A stretch of DNA of 64,000 nucleotides, taken from positions 62,001 to 126,000 of the forward strand of contig NZ_JBNPXF010000005.1 in assembly GCF_050433445.1 (NCBI RefSeq), in the 5' to 3' direction. The position numbers and the translations under genes were made by a program. This document shows, piece by piece, positions 32,011-41,265 of the stretch; position 1 is the stretch's first letter, and each line of letters opens with the position of its first letter. The DNA is from Kroppenstedtia sanguinis (GTDB taxonomy: Bacteria; Bacillota; Bacilli; Thermoactinomycetales; DSM-45169). The notes under the pieces were generated by a model, which was not told the origin of the DNA, ran no database searches, and was given only the letters and a program-made list of their open reading frames with translations.

Positions 32011-33357
32011 ATGAACATCCAAAAACTGTTGATTGCCAACCGTGGCGAGATTGCCCGACGGATTCTGAAAACTTGTCGGCAGCGAGGGATTCAGACGGTT
32101 GCCATTCACTCCGAGGCGGATCGGGATTTGCCCTTTGTCCGGGAAGCAGATGAAGCTGTAAACATCGGACCGCCTCCGGTGGCCCAGAGCTACCTGCAAA
32201 TGGACGCCATTTTGGATGCCGCCGAGGATACCGGTGCAGATGCCATCCATCCGGGATACGGTATTCTCTCTGAAAATGCGGAATTTGCGAGGCGAGTGCA
32301 GGAAGCCGGCTTGATTTTCGTCGGTCCCTCTCCGGGAGTGATCGCCCGGATGGGAGACAAAGTGACAGCACGCCGTCAGATGGAAGAAGCGGGGATTCCT
32401 GTGGTGCCGGGATCTGCTGGAATCCGTGATCTGGCAGAAGCGTCCCGGGAGGCGACCCGGATCGGCTACCCGGTGATGCTGAAAGCCAGTGCTGGCGGTG
32501 GGGGGATCGGAATGGAAAGGCTCTTCTCCGAGGCGGATTTGGAAAAAGCCTTTATCTCCGCGCAAGGGCGCGCTCAGGCCTACTTTGGGGATGGGACCTT
32601 GTTCATGGAGCGCTTTATTGAATCGCCGCGACACGTGGAGGTACAGGTTTTTGCTGATGCAAATGGAAATACATGGCATCTCTTTGAGCGAGAATGTTCT
32701 GTCCAGCGCAGAAACCAAAAAGTGATGGAAGAGAGTCCTTCTCCATCCATCCGGCCTGAAACAAGGGAGGCTCTTTGCCGGTCGGCTGTCCAGGCGGCAA
32801 AAGCGGTGGGATATACAGGAGCGGGGACGGTGGAATTTCTGATAGATCCAGAGGAGAACTTTTTCTTTCTGGAGATGAACACCCGCCTCCAGGTGGAACA
32901 TCCCGTCACTGAAATGGTGACTGGGTTGGATCTGGTCGCTCTGCAACTGGATGTGGCGGAAGGGAAGCCCCTTCCCTTTGGACAGGAGAGGATCGAGTCC
33001 AAGGGCCATGCCTTGGAATACCGCATCTATGCGGAAGACCCTGACCGTTATTATCCCTCGCCGGGGACTCTGAAAGACTTCATCCCTCCAAAAGGGGAGG
33101 GGATTCGCGTCGATGCTGGCGTGGAAACCGGATCGGTGGTCACCCCATTTTATGATCCACTGATCGCCAAGTGCATCGTATGGGGAAAGGACCGGGAGGA
33201 AGCTTTGGCCCGAAGTATGAAAGCGCTCTCTTCCTTTAGGATCGAGGGAATCCAATGCAATCTCCCTCTGCTGCTCCGGGTTCTGGAGCAACCAGATTTT
33301 CGCCGGGGGAAATATGATACGGCACTGTTGACCAAACTTCAATCCAACCAGAGGTGA
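32011..33357 (+). CDS. biotin carboxylase subunit of an acyl-CoA carboxylase (YngH-like)
   Basis: The 448-residue protein has KLLIANRGEIARRI at residue 5, GADAIHPGYGILSENAEFA, the ATP-grasp core with KASAGGGGIGM near residue 161 and FLEMNTRLQVEHPVTE near 287. It carboxylates biotin with ATP and bicarbonate. It is the first gene of a five-gene set with a carrier protein, HMG-CoA lyase, enoyl-CoA hydratase and carboxyltransferase, the order of the B. subtilis yng operon for leucine/isovalerate breakdown. Thus it is probably methylcrotonyl-CoA carboxylase rather than the fatty-acid AccC. AGTGAGGTGAAAG precedes ATG 32011. Confidence 0.88.
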   Translation: MNIQKLLIANRGEIARRILKTCRQRGIQTVAIHSEADRDLPFVREADEAVNIGPPPVAQSYLQMDAILDAAEDTGADAIHPGYGILSENAEFARRVQEAGLIFVGPSPGVIARMGDKVTARRQMEEAGIPVVPGSAGIRDLAEASREATRIGYPVMLKASAGGGGIGMERLFSEADLEKAFISAQGRAQAYFGDGTLFMERFIESPRHVEVQVFADANGNTWHLFERECSVQRRNQKVMEESPSPSIRPETREALCRSAVQAAKAVGYTGAGTVEFLIDPEENFFFLEMNTRLQVEHPVTEMVTGLDLVALQLDVAEGKPLPFGQERIESKGHALEYRIYAEDPDRYYPSPGTLKDFIPPKGEGIRVDAGVETGSVVTPFYDPLIAKCIVWGKDREEALARSMKALSSFRIEGIQCNLPLLLRVLEQPDFRRGKYDTALLTKLQSNQR

Positions 33358-33364
33358 ACCCAAG

Positions 33365-33583
33365 ATGAAAACTGTGCAGGCAACGATGGCTGGAACGGTG
33401 TTACAGGTGCTGGTGGCCAAAGGAGATCAGGTGCAAGCGGGACAAGATGTGGTGCTGCTGGAGTCGATGAAGATGGAAGTACCCGTGCAAGCGGAGGAAA
33501 GTGGGACCGTGACATCTGTCAAGGCGGAAGTTGGCGGATTTGTCAGTGAAGGAGAGTCCCTGCTCGAACTGGAAGGGGAATAG
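33365..33583 (+). CDS. biotin carboxyl carrier protein (biotinyl domain only)
   Basis: The 72-residue protein is a bare biotinyl domain with ESMKMEVPVQA, the lysine to be biotinylated being K36. It carries carboxybiotin between the carboxylase and the carboxyltransferase encoded in the same operon. It starts 7 bases after the carboxylase gene. It lacks the long N-terminal region of AccB, which supports a dedicated catabolic carboxylase. Confidence 0.92.
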   Translation: MKTVQATMAGTVLQVLVAKGDQVQAGQDVVLLESMKMEVPVQAEESGTVTSVKAEVGGFVSEGESLLELEGE

Positions 33584-33616
33584 AAGTGTTGTGAAAAAAA
33601 GTTCATAGGGAGGATT

Positions 33617-33675
33617 GGGTTTCACATGGAGTGAGTTTGCATCGATAGGAACAACGAAAACGTCATGTGAAACCC
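33617..33675. repeat. 59-bp palindromic repeat with GGGTTTCACATG ends
   Basis: GGGTTTCACATG (33617-33628) and CATGTGAAACCC (33664-33675) are perfect arms. The inner sequence matches the element at 7674-7729 read on the other strand. It lies within the catabolic operon between the carrier-protein gene and the lyase gene. A further segment at 33700-33715 (AGGGTAG then CGCTTATA) has a weak match near 7790. Confidence 0.7.
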
Positions 33676-33735
33676 CACCTGACCCTCTGCAAAGGCAGGG
33701 TAGCACAACGCTTATAGAGGAGAGGAGGTCTGTCG

Positions 33736-34653
33736 GTGAGGGAAGTGACGCTCGTGGAAGTGGGATTGCGGGATGGACTGCAAAATGAATCCTGCATCCT
33801 GTCCACTGCCGACAAGAAGCAGCTGACTGAAGGATTGATCGCCGCCGGGGTCAAGGAACTGGAGATCACCTCTTTTGTCCACCCCCGATGGATTCCTCAG
33901 CTATCTGACGCAGCTGAACTGGCTTGCTCTCTGCCGGATCGGTCGGATGTACGGTACCGGGCCTTGGTTCCCAATCGAAAAGGATTGGAAAGGGCGCTGG
34001 AGACCCCAGTAGATGAGTTTGCTGTCTTTCTTTCCGCCAGTGAAACTCACAACCGAAAGAATATCAACAAAGGGATCCGAGAGACGTATCCGGTATTGGA
34101 GGAAGTAGTGCAGGTCGCCTTGGCTCAGGGGAAGCGGGTGCGCGGGTATGTCTCCACGGTGTTCGGTTGTCCCTATGAAGGTGAAGTGCCTGTGGCCAAT
34201 ACCGTAGAAATCTGTGAAGCGTTGCTGAAAATGGGGGTATATGAAATCTCCCTCGGGGATACGATCGGAGTGGCCACCCCCCGTCAAGTGAAGGAAAAAT
34301 TGAAAGCCCTTACAAAGGTGATCCCTGTGGATCGATTGGCGGGGCATTTTCATGATACCTCCGGCACCGCCTTGGCCAATGCTTATGTCAGTTTGGAGAT
34401 AGGGATGACCACTCTAGACAGTTCCTTCGGCGGGTTGGGAGGGTGTCCCTATGCTCCAGGTGCCGCCGGTAATGTGGCTACTGAGGATCTGGTCTATCTA
34501 TTGGAAGGAGAGGGGATCGCGACGGGGATCGATCTGGATGCCCTGTGCGAGGTGGGATGGTTGGCGGAAAAACTGCTTGGACAACGGTTGCCATCCAAAA
34601 TGTTGCGAAGGATGGCGGCCCATGTTCAGGCGAAGGAGGAGAGCCGGGAGTGA
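33736..34653 (+). CDS. hydroxymethylglutaryl-CoA lyase (YngG-like)
   Basis: The 305-residue TIM-barrel enzyme has VGLRDGLQNE near residue 8, the metal-binding GHFHDTSGTALANAY near 205 and the catalytic loop GLGGCPYAPGAAGNVATED near 235, whose cysteine is essential. It splits HMG-CoA to acetoacetate and acetyl-CoA, the last step of leucine breakdown. GTG 33736 follows AGAGGAGAGGAGG. Its stop overlaps the next start in GTGA. Confidence 0.9.
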   Translation: MREVTLVEVGLRDGLQNESCILSTADKKQLTEGLIAAGVKELEITSFVHPRWIPQLSDAAELACSLPDRSDVRYRALVPNRKGLERALETPVDEFAVFLSASETHNRKNINKGIRETYPVLEEVVQVALAQGKRVRGYVSTVFGCPYEGEVPVANTVEICEALLKMGVYEISLGDTIGVATPRQVKEKLKALTKVIPVDRLAGHFHDTSGTALANAYVSLEIGMTTLDSSFGGLGGCPYAPGAAGNVATEDLVYLLEGEGIATGIDLDALCEVGWLAEKLLGQRLPSKMLRRMAAHVQAKEESRE

Positions 34654-35426
34654 GTCTGGTGGAATGGGAGCGGAAAGAGGGCATCTCCATCTTGACGCTG
34701 AATCGACCGGAAGTGTCCAACGCACTCAATATGTCCGCTTTGCAACAATTGCGTGAAATTGCAGAGGAGTTGAGACATTCTCAAGCTACTCGGGTAGTGG
34801 TGGTGACTGGAGCTGGGGAAAAAGCTTTTTGTGCCGGAGCGGATCTGAAAGAACGGCGGGGTTTCACAGAGGATCAGGTTCGCCGCTATATTCACATGAT
34901 CCGAGAAACCTTCGATGCTGTGGCCTCTCTTCCTCGACCGGTGATCGCCGCAGTCAATGGTGTTGCCTTCGGTGGAGGGATGGAACTGGCTTTGGCTTGT
35001 GATCTTCGGATCGCCGATGAACATGCGGTCTTGGGACTGACGGAGACCTCTCTGGGGATTATTCCGGGAGCGGGTGGGACGCAGCGATTAGCCCGTTTGA
35101 TCGGGACGGCTCGGGCCAAGGAGTTGATCTTCACTGCCAAACGGATCACAGCCCAGGAAGGGGAAGCGCTGGGTCTGCTCAATCAGGTGGTGAGGGGGGG
35201 AACGGTGATGGAAGCTGCCCTGGAAATGGCGGCTCAAATCAATGAAAATGCGCCCTTGGCCTTGGCTCAGGCCAAATATGCCATCAATCATGGCTCGGAA
35301 ACAGATCTGGCGACGGGTCTGGTCATGGAAACCCAGGCATATGAAAGATTGATCCCCACCAAGGACCGTCTGGAAGGGTTGCAAGCTTTTAAGGAGAAAA
35401 GAAAGCCCATCTATTTGGGCGAGTGA
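34650..35426 (+). CDS. enoyl-CoA hydratase family protein, probable methylglutaconyl-CoA hydratase (YngF-like)
   Basis: About 258 residues of the crotonase fold: LNRPEVSNALNM near residue 15, AFCAGADLKERRGF with the oxyanion-hole region, and GVAFGGGMELALACD near 108, followed by ETSLGIIPGAGGTQRL, where the glutamate and glycine-rich turn form the active site. In this operon it would hydrate 3-methylglutaconyl-CoA to HMG-CoA. The GTG start at 34650 overlaps the lyase stop, with AAGGAGGAG upstream; an in-frame extension to 34545 is unlikely. Confidence 0.88.
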   Translation: MSLVEWERKEGISILTLNRPEVSNALNMSALQQLREIAEELRHSQATRVVVVTGAGEKAFCAGADLKERRGFTEDQVRRYIHMIRETFDAVASLPRPVIAAVNGVAFGGGMELALACDLRIADEHAVLGLTETSLGIIPGAGGTQRLARLIGTARAKELIFTAKRITAQEGEALGLLNQVVRGGTVMEAALEMAAQINENAPLALAQAKYAINHGSETDLATGLVMETQAYERLIPTKDRLEGLQAFKEKRKPIYLGE

Positions 35427-35447
35427 CGATCATGGGAGGGAGAAACC

Positions 35448-36983
35448 ATGCGGGAAGAAATGGTGAACCAACTCAAGGAACGGGTGGAACGGATCCGCCA
35501 GGGAGGAGCCCCCAGATATCATGAAAAACTGAAGGAACAGAACAAGCTGTTTGTCCGAAAGCGCCTGGAACTTCTGTTTGATGACGGCTTTCAATTGGAG
35601 GACGGACTGTTTGCCAACGGACTGGAGGCAGGCTTGCCCGCGGACGGGGTGGTAACCGTCATCGGTAAGGTCAACGGGCAGACGGTCTGTGTCATGGCCA
35701 ATGACTCCACAGTCAAAGCGGGTTCCTGGGGGGCACGGACCGTGGAGAAAATCATCCGCATCCAGGAGACGGCGGAGAAGATGCGGGTACCCTTGATCTA
35801 CCTCGTCGATTCCGCTGGAGCCCGGATCACGGATCAGATCGAGATGTTTCCCGGAAGGCGGGGAGCCGGACGCATCTTTTATAACCAGGTGAAGCTTTCT
35901 GGTGTCATCCCCCAGGTCTGCGTTTTGTTTGGGCCTTCTGCGGCAGGTGGAGCCTATATCCCCGCTTTTTGTGATCTGGTGATCATGGTGGAAAACAACG
36001 CCAGTATGTATCTGGGGTCCCCGCGGATGGCGGAGATGGTGATCGGAGAGAAAGTTTCTCTGGAGGAGATGGGTGGCGCCCGCATGCACTGTACGGTCAG
36101 CGGTTGTGGGGATGTTCTGGCAGCGAATGAAGAGGAAGCGATCGCTTCCGCCCGTCATTATCTCCGCTTTTTTCCGGCCCATCACAGAGAAAAACCAGTC
36201 CAAATCGAAGGGAAAGCGCCGGCTCCCGACACGAAAAAGGTTTCTGAAATCGTTCCCGATCACCAGAACGCTCCCTTCGATATGTCGGAGTTGATCCGGT
36301 CACTGGTGGATGAAGACTCTTTCTTCGAGGTCAAGCCGCTGTTTGCCAAAGAATTGATTACCGGTCTGGCCCGGTTGGAGGGTCGACCGGTCGGGATCAT
36401 TGCCAACCAATCCAAAGTGAAGGGCGGAGTTTTGTTCGTCGACTCTGCTGACAAGGCAGCCCGCTTTATTACCCTATGCGATGCCTTCAATATTCCGCTT
36501 TTGTTCCTGGCGGATGTTCCTGGTTTTATGATCGGCACCCAGACGGAAAGGGCGGGTCTGATCCGACATGGGGCCAAGATGATCGCCGCGATGTCGGAGG
36601 CGACCGTACCCAAACTGTCTGTGATTGTCCGCAAGGCATACGGTGCTGGCCTTTATGCGATGGCGGGTCCCGCTTTTGAACCGGACTGCTGTCTAGCTTT
36701 GCCGACAGCTCAAATTGCCGTGATGGGACCGGAAGCTGCGGTTAATGCGGTCTACAGCAACAAGATCACCCAACTGGAAGGAGCGGAAAAGGTCAAGTTT
36801 GTCCAAGAGAAGCGAGCAGAATACCAACAGGATATCGACCTTTACCGGCTGGCCTCCGAATTGATCATCGATGGAATTGTGGCACCGGATGACCTTCGGC
36901 GGGAGCTGAGTGGGCGATTGAGAGCCTATGCGGACAAAGCGATGACCTTCAGTCGCCGCAAACACCCTGTTTATCCGGTGTGA
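35448..36983 (+). CDS. acyl-CoA carboxylase carboxyltransferase subunit, methylcrotonyl-CoA type (YngE-like)
   Basis: The 511-residue protein has both crotonase-like halves of the carboxyltransferase: the N-terminal part with YLVDSAGARITDQIEMFPGR near residue 107 and FGPSAAGGAYIPAFCD near 163, and the C-terminal part with FLADVPGFMIGTQTERAG near 350 and RKAYGAGLYAMAGP near 393. It transfers the carboxyl group from biotin to an acyl-CoA. It belongs to the propionyl/methylcrotonyl group. GGGAGGGAG precedes ATG 35448. It ends the catabolic operon. Confidence 0.9.
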   Translation: MREEMVNQLKERVERIRQGGAPRYHEKLKEQNKLFVRKRLELLFDDGFQLEDGLFANGLEAGLPADGVVTVIGKVNGQTVCVMANDSTVKAGSWGARTVEKIIRIQETAEKMRVPLIYLVDSAGARITDQIEMFPGRRGAGRIFYNQVKLSGVIPQVCVLFGPSAAGGAYIPAFCDLVIMVENNASMYLGSPRMAEMVIGEKVSLEEMGGARMHCTVSGCGDVLAANEEEAIASARHYLRFFPAHHREKPVQIEGKAPAPDTKKVSEIVPDHQNAPFDMSELIRSLVDEDSFFEVKPLFAKELITGLARLEGRPVGIIANQSKVKGGVLFVDSADKAARFITLCDAFNIPLLFLADVPGFMIGTQTERAGLIRHGAKMIAAMSEATVPKLSVIVRKAYGAGLYAMAGPAFEPDCCLALPTAQIAVMGPEAAVNAVYSNKITQLEGAEKVKFVQEKRAEYQQDIDLYRLASELIIDGIVAPDDLRRELSGRLRAYADKAMTFSRRKHPVYPV

Positions 36984-37002
36984 CCCTTGGTAGCTGATCT
37001 TC

Positions 37003-37038
37003 GATTCCTCTCACATCAGGTGGGAGGAATCTGTTATT
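37003..37038 (+). terminator. hairpin after the catabolic operon
   Basis: GATTCCTC and GAGGAATC, extended by CAC / GTG after a mismatch, form a hairpin with a 5-nt loop. A TGTTATTAT tail makes it a moderate terminator before ylbQ. Confidence 0.5.
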
Positions 37039-37063
37039 ATATGGGGGATAGGAGGGGTGTGGG

Positions 37064-37990
37064 ATGCAGGTGGCGGTTTGGGGCGGGGGTTCTCTGGGGC
37101 TCTTGTGGGCAGATCGGTTGGCTGCAGAGTTTCCGGAGACGATCCTCATCACGAGAACCCGGGCCCAGCGAGATGAAATCCAGGCCCAGGGAATTCGAGT
37201 CACAGGAGTCGACGGAAGGTGTCATCGCAGGCAAATCCAGGTCGAATGGGTGGCAAGTGAGAGAATCCCCCGGCTGGATGCTGTATTTATCACCGTGAAA
37301 CAAAGGATCCTCTCGGGGATCGCTCCCCGGTTGGCTGAAATTTGTTCACCTGCGGCTTCTCTTTTTTTATGGCAGAATGGTCTGGGTGGGGAAAAATTTT
37401 TCCTCCCCTACTTTTCGTCGGAACAAATTTACCGTGCTGTCACTACGGAGGGAGCGTTGCGGAAGGGATGGGCCCATGTTTATCATACAGGGAGTGGGGA
37501 AAGCTGGGTCGGCCCTGCCTGCGGGGAAAATTTTTCGCCGAGGGTGGAGAGACTGATACAGGAACTTTCCTCAAAGTCCGTTCCGATCCACTTTGCTACC
37601 GATCTGCGTCAGCGGGTGTGGGAGAAGTTAGCTGTCAACTGTGTGATCAATCCGCTGACCGCTATATGGAACCTTCCCAATGGTGCGCTACCGGAGCAGG
37701 ACGATTTTTATCCCTGGATGGAGAAGATTCTGCATGAGGTGGTCCAGGTGGCGCAAAAGGAAGGAATTTACCTTTCCCAGGAGGAACTGCAGAAAAAAGT
37801 TTTGAGCGTTTGCCTGCATACGGCAACCAACCGCTCCTCCATGCTCCAGGATCTGGACCGAGGGGAGCTGACTGAAGTGGATTTTATCAATGGTGCTGTA
37901 GTGGAACAGGGGGGAAAGGGAGGTATTCCCGCCCCGTACAATGAGCGATTGACCCGCCTCGTCCATCAGGCCGAAGGCGGAGCGGATTGA
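37064..37990 (+). CDS. ylbQ: ketopantoate reductase family protein, YlbQ
   Basis: The 308-residue NADPH-dependent dehydrogenase starts MQVAVWGGGSLGLLWADRL with a Rossmann glycine motif at residues 8-13, has LFLWQNGLGGE near residue 101, and the catalytic lysine in WEKLAVNCVINPLTA near 188. Family members reduce 2-dehydropantoate to pantoate for coenzyme A synthesis; in B. subtilis YlbQ is a second, less active candidate. GTGTGGG precedes ATG 37064. Its stop overlaps the frame of the following transporter gene. Confidence 0.85.
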   Translation: MQVAVWGGGSLGLLWADRLAAEFPETILITRTRAQRDEIQAQGIRVTGVDGRCHRRQIQVEWVASERIPRLDAVFITVKQRILSGIAPRLAEICSPAASLFLWQNGLGGEKFFLPYFSSEQIYRAVTTEGALRKGWAHVYHTGSGESWVGPACGENFSPRVERLIQELSSKSVPIHFATDLRQRVWEKLAVNCVINPLTAIWNLPNGALPEQDDFYPWMEKILHEVVQVAQKEGIYLSQEELQKKVLSVCLHTATNRSSMLQDLDRGELTEVDFINGAVVEQGGKGGIPAPYNERLTRLVHQAEGGAD

Positions 37991-38016
37991 GGATTCCGGT
38001 TGTGGAGGCGATTACG

Positions 38017-39393
38017 GTGCCCTTCGGAAAAAAGTACTCCCTGGACTCTTATGTGATTGCGATTTTCCTGAGTGCGCTGGATTTCGGTATGATCGCCCCG
38101 TCATTGACTGTGATCGCCACAGACCTCGGCTTTCCGGTTCACTGGGTGATCTGGGTGATCGCTCTTCACCTAGCGGTATTCGTCCTCGCTCTTCCCTTGA
38201 TGGAGAGGTGGGGAGCACGAATCGGCCCGAGTCGATGTTTTGTCATCTCTCTTACATTCTTTTCCTTGGGCTCTCTCGTGGCGGGGTCGGGTAACCAGTG
38301 GCTGACCCTGTTCAGCGGACGAGTGATTCAAGCGGTAGGAGCGGGAGGGATTGTTCCGCTGTTGTCTGCGGAACTCCGCCGCCTCACCCGACTGAATAGC
38401 CGTTTCTGGGGAATTGCGATTCACTTGGGTCTGGGAGGATTGCTCATCCTGGTCCCTCTTTTTTCTTCCTGGGTGGCGTGGCAATCCAGTTGGCGTTGGT
38501 TGTTTTGGATTAACCTTCCTGCCACCGTGGGGATCTACTTCTTGAGTTTCCGGTTTTCCTCTGGGGGAGGTTCCCGCGTTTCCTCTCAGCAAACGGCGGG
38601 TCTCTTTTATTTCGCAGGCATTCTTCTCTCATCGATGATCGCCATCTCCCGTCTCAACCCGTCCCATGGGTGGGCCATGTTGGCGGATCCAGATTTTCTG
38701 CCCTTTGCGATTCTTTCCGTCGGGTTGACGGTTCCATTGCTGATGGTGGAGCGCCAATCGGAACACCCCTTCTTCCATCCTCGGATATTCACGGATCTCC
38801 GGCTGATCGGAATACATGGAGTGGTGGCGTTGGCGGGCTGCACCTGGGTGGCGGTGGTATTGGTGCCCGGCTGGATGGTGGAGATCTTTGGTCAGCCCCA
38901 GGGGACCGGAGGTTTGTTTTTTTCTATCGTTGCAGGTGCGGCATGGTTGAGCCTTCCACTGGCCCGCTGGATCACCACCCACTGGGGATATCAGGGGGCA
39001 TTGGCGATTGGCTTTTTTGTCCTTGCTTCCGCTTACTTTACTCTAGCGTTGGTGGAGGATCCCTTGATATCTATCGTCGCTTTGGTATTGCTGGGAGGAG
39101 GACTCAGTTTGACCCTGATGGCTCCGGTTCACGAACTGCTGTTTGAAATCCTTCCTCTTCGAGAGATCAAAAATGGATTGATGGTGATCGCCATGTTCCG
39201 GACGGCAGGGGGTACCTTGGGATTGCTCCTGATCGGTCTGACTCTCTTTGATCCTTTGAATCCGGCCCAAGGCGGGTTAGCAGCGACGGGATTTCAAGTA
39301 GGCTTACTAACAGCGGCGGGGGCGGCGGTTCTAGGCTTTGTGATCTCCCTTTTGCTTCCTCTTTCCGATGGAGGCGGTTCCCGAGAGGATTGA
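38017..39393 (+). CDS. major facilitator superfamily transporter
   Basis: About 458 residues with twelve or more membrane segments. Motif A-like ERWGARIGPSRCF near residue 54 and the GRVIQAVGAGGIVPLLSA helix (motif of DHA-type drug exporters) near residue 96 point to a proton-driven efflux carrier. The substrate is unknown. GTG 38017 is preferred because TGGAGG lies 10 bases before it; the TTG at 37987 overlaps the ylbQ stop and is possible. This gene is not part of the standard ylbQ-bshC neighbourhood. Confidence 0.75.
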   Translation: MPFGKKYSLDSYVIAIFLSALDFGMIAPSLTVIATDLGFPVHWVIWVIALHLAVFVLALPLMERWGARIGPSRCFVISLTFFSLGSLVAGSGNQWLTLFSGRVIQAVGAGGIVPLLSAELRRLTRLNSRFWGIAIHLGLGGLLILVPLFSSWVAWQSSWRWLFWINLPATVGIYFLSFRFSSGGGSRVSSQQTAGLFYFAGILLSSMIAISRLNPSHGWAMLADPDFLPFAILSVGLTVPLLMVERQSEHPFFHPRIFTDLRLIGIHGVVALAGCTWVAVVLVPGWMVEIFGQPQGTGGLFFSIVAGAAWLSLPLARWITTHWGYQGALAIGFFVLASAYFTLALVEDPLISIVALVLLGGGLSLTLMAPVHELLFEILPLREIKNGLMVIAMFRTAGGTLGLLLIGLTLFDPLNPAQGGLAATGFQVGLLTAAGAAVLGFVISLLLPLSDGGGSRED

Positions 39394-39469
39394 TTTTCAG
39401 CGAAGCTACTCCGTGCTATACTGGGGAAGATTCAGCGGGAAAGTGGTGTCTAATGGAGGAAAATACAAA

Positions 39470-41095
39470 ATGAGAGTAGAGGATGTCTATCTGGAGCCGG
39501 ATCACTCGCTTGTAAAAGATTATCTGCATCACTTTCATCATCTGGAACCTTTTTATGATTACAACCCCGGAGAAGATTCCGCCTTTGTGATGCGGGCGGA
39601 AAGGTTGAAGCGTCGGGAGACTCCTGTATCCCGGGAGGCTCTGGCTTCGGTGCTGGAGCAGTATCACATGGGGCTGGAACATCCGGCAGTACAGTCCAAT
39701 CTGGATCGTCTGCGCCAACCTGACAGCGTCGTGGTAGTGGGTGGACAGCAAGCCGGAATTCTGACTGGTCCCCTTTACACCATATATAAAGCGATCACCC
39801 TGATCCAATTGGCCCAGCGGGAGGAGAAACGTTTGCAGCGCCCGGTCATCCCGGTCTTTTGGATCGCCGGTGAAGATCATGATCTGGAGGAGGTCAACCA
39901 TCTCCATCTCTTTTCGCAGGGAAACACCGAAAAGATCATTCTGCCTGTGGAGGCAGGTGAGAAAGTGCCCGTGTCGGAGGTCGTTCCCGGAAAAGAGTTG
40001 CTTGAAGCATGGCTCCGGGAGCTGGGAGATCAGCTCCCGGATACTCCATACAAATCGCAGTTATTGGAGGTCTTAAGGGAGATCTCCCGGGATGAAGTTA
40101 GCCTCTCCCGTCATTTTGCCCGGTTGATGCATCATCTGTTCAGCCATTACGGTCTGTTGATGATCGATTCTGCTTTCCCACCTCTCCGCCATTTGGAACT
40201 CCCTTTTTTCCGGTGGCTGATTCAACATAATGAAACCTTGGGTCAGGCAGTGCTGAAGCAGGCCACCCGATTACAGGCAGCAGGTTATCCAGTTTCAGTC
40301 GATCTAGAAGCGGATAAGGCCCATCTTTTTCTGCAGGTGGAAGGGCAGCGACAAGCCCTTTATCGGAATGCAGAGGGAATCTTTTATACCAAGGACGGGG
40401 AAAATCGGTTTAGTCGAGAGCAATTATTGAAGGAACTGGAGGCGAATCCCGTCCGGTTCAGCAATAATGTGTTGACTCGGCCTCTGATGCAGGAAGTTCT
40501 CTTTCCCACCCTCGCTTTTGTAGCCGGACCAGGAGAGATCAGTTACTGGGGATTGCTCCGATCCGCTTTCCAACAAGCCGGGCTGGAGATGCCGATTCTG
40601 TTCCCGCGGATCGGGATCACCTTGGTCAGCCGTAAGGCAGAGAAAGAGATGAGGCGGTTTCGACTCACTGTGGATGATGTGTTGCATCGTCTGCAGGAAA
40701 AAAAGCAGCGATGGTTGCAAACGCAGGTGGATCTGGATGTGGAGACGACCTTCTCTCAGGTGCAAACTCGCATCGATGGGATCTACCAGCCTTTGCTCCG
40801 AGAGATTTCCTCCATTCGACCTGATTTGGAAAGTCTGGGTGAGACCAACCGAGGGAAAGTACTGGAGCAGGTGGAATATCTGAAGAAGGAAACATGGAAG
40901 GCACTGGAGAAAAGGGGGGAGACGGATCTGCGCCGGTTTAGTGAGCTGGAGGCGGAATTGCGACCCTGCGGCCACTTGCAAGAGCGAGTGCACAATTGGA
41001 TCCCCTGGTGGAATCTCCTCGGGGAAGGTGCATTGGAGGAGCTGGTCCGCTCCCCACTGCTTTCGATTCAGACTCACCGGGTAGTTTACCTTTAA
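39470..41095 (+). CDS. bshC: bacillithiol biosynthesis cysteine-adding enzyme
   Basis: About 541 residues, the family length, with VVVGGQQAGILTGPLYTIYK near residue 81, PVFWIAGEDHDLEEVNHL near residue 125 and PRIGITLVSRKAEKEM near 378, then a C-terminal coiled coil (about 395-480). BshC joins cysteine to glucosaminyl-malate, the last step in bacillithiol synthesis. GGAGG precedes ATG 39470. The position just before the mraZ cluster matches B. subtilis yllA, here with ahcY inserted in between. Confidence 0.93.
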   Translation: MRVEDVYLEPDHSLVKDYLHHFHHLEPFYDYNPGEDSAFVMRAERLKRRETPVSREALASVLEQYHMGLEHPAVQSNLDRLRQPDSVVVVGGQQAGILTGPLYTIYKAITLIQLAQREEKRLQRPVIPVFWIAGEDHDLEEVNHLHLFSQGNTEKIILPVEAGEKVPVSEVVPGKELLEAWLRELGDQLPDTPYKSQLLEVLREISRDEVSLSRHFARLMHHLFSHYGLLMIDSAFPPLRHLELPFFRWLIQHNETLGQAVLKQATRLQAAGYPVSVDLEADKAHLFLQVEGQRQALYRNAEGIFYTKDGENRFSREQLLKELEANPVRFSNNVLTRPLMQEVLFPTLAFVAGPGEISYWGLLRSAFQQAGLEMPILFPRIGITLVSRKAEKEMRRFRLTVDDVLHRLQEKKQRWLQTQVDLDVETTFSQVQTRIDGIYQPLLREISSIRPDLESLGETNRGKVLEQVEYLKKETWKALEKRGETDLRRFSELEAELRPCGHLQERVHNWIPWWNLLGEGALEELVRSPLLSIQTHRVVYL

Positions 41096-41265
41096 GATGA
41101 TCCTGGAAATTCATGATGCAGGCGGGTTCATGGGTATGCGTTGTATCCTGTCGGAGGGAAACAAGATCTATCTGAATAGGGACACTGAAAGTGTGACGAA
41201 CGCAAAGTTCAGGACTTGAACAGGATTTTGACATCCGCCCGTCCAAAGAATAAAGGAGGATTTAT

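Noticed and set aside
31996..33420. 474-codon open frame on the minus strand opposite the biotin carboxylase and carrier-protein genes
   Set aside because: It is the antisense of two clearly conserved genes, shows no family motif, and its composition is the mirror of GC-rich codon usage.
41096..41265. Possible SAM- or SAH-type riboswitch upstream of ahcY
   Set aside because: Only a small CACT-GAA-AGTG hairpin is visible; none of the conserved cores of known SAM or SAH riboswitches could be recognised.
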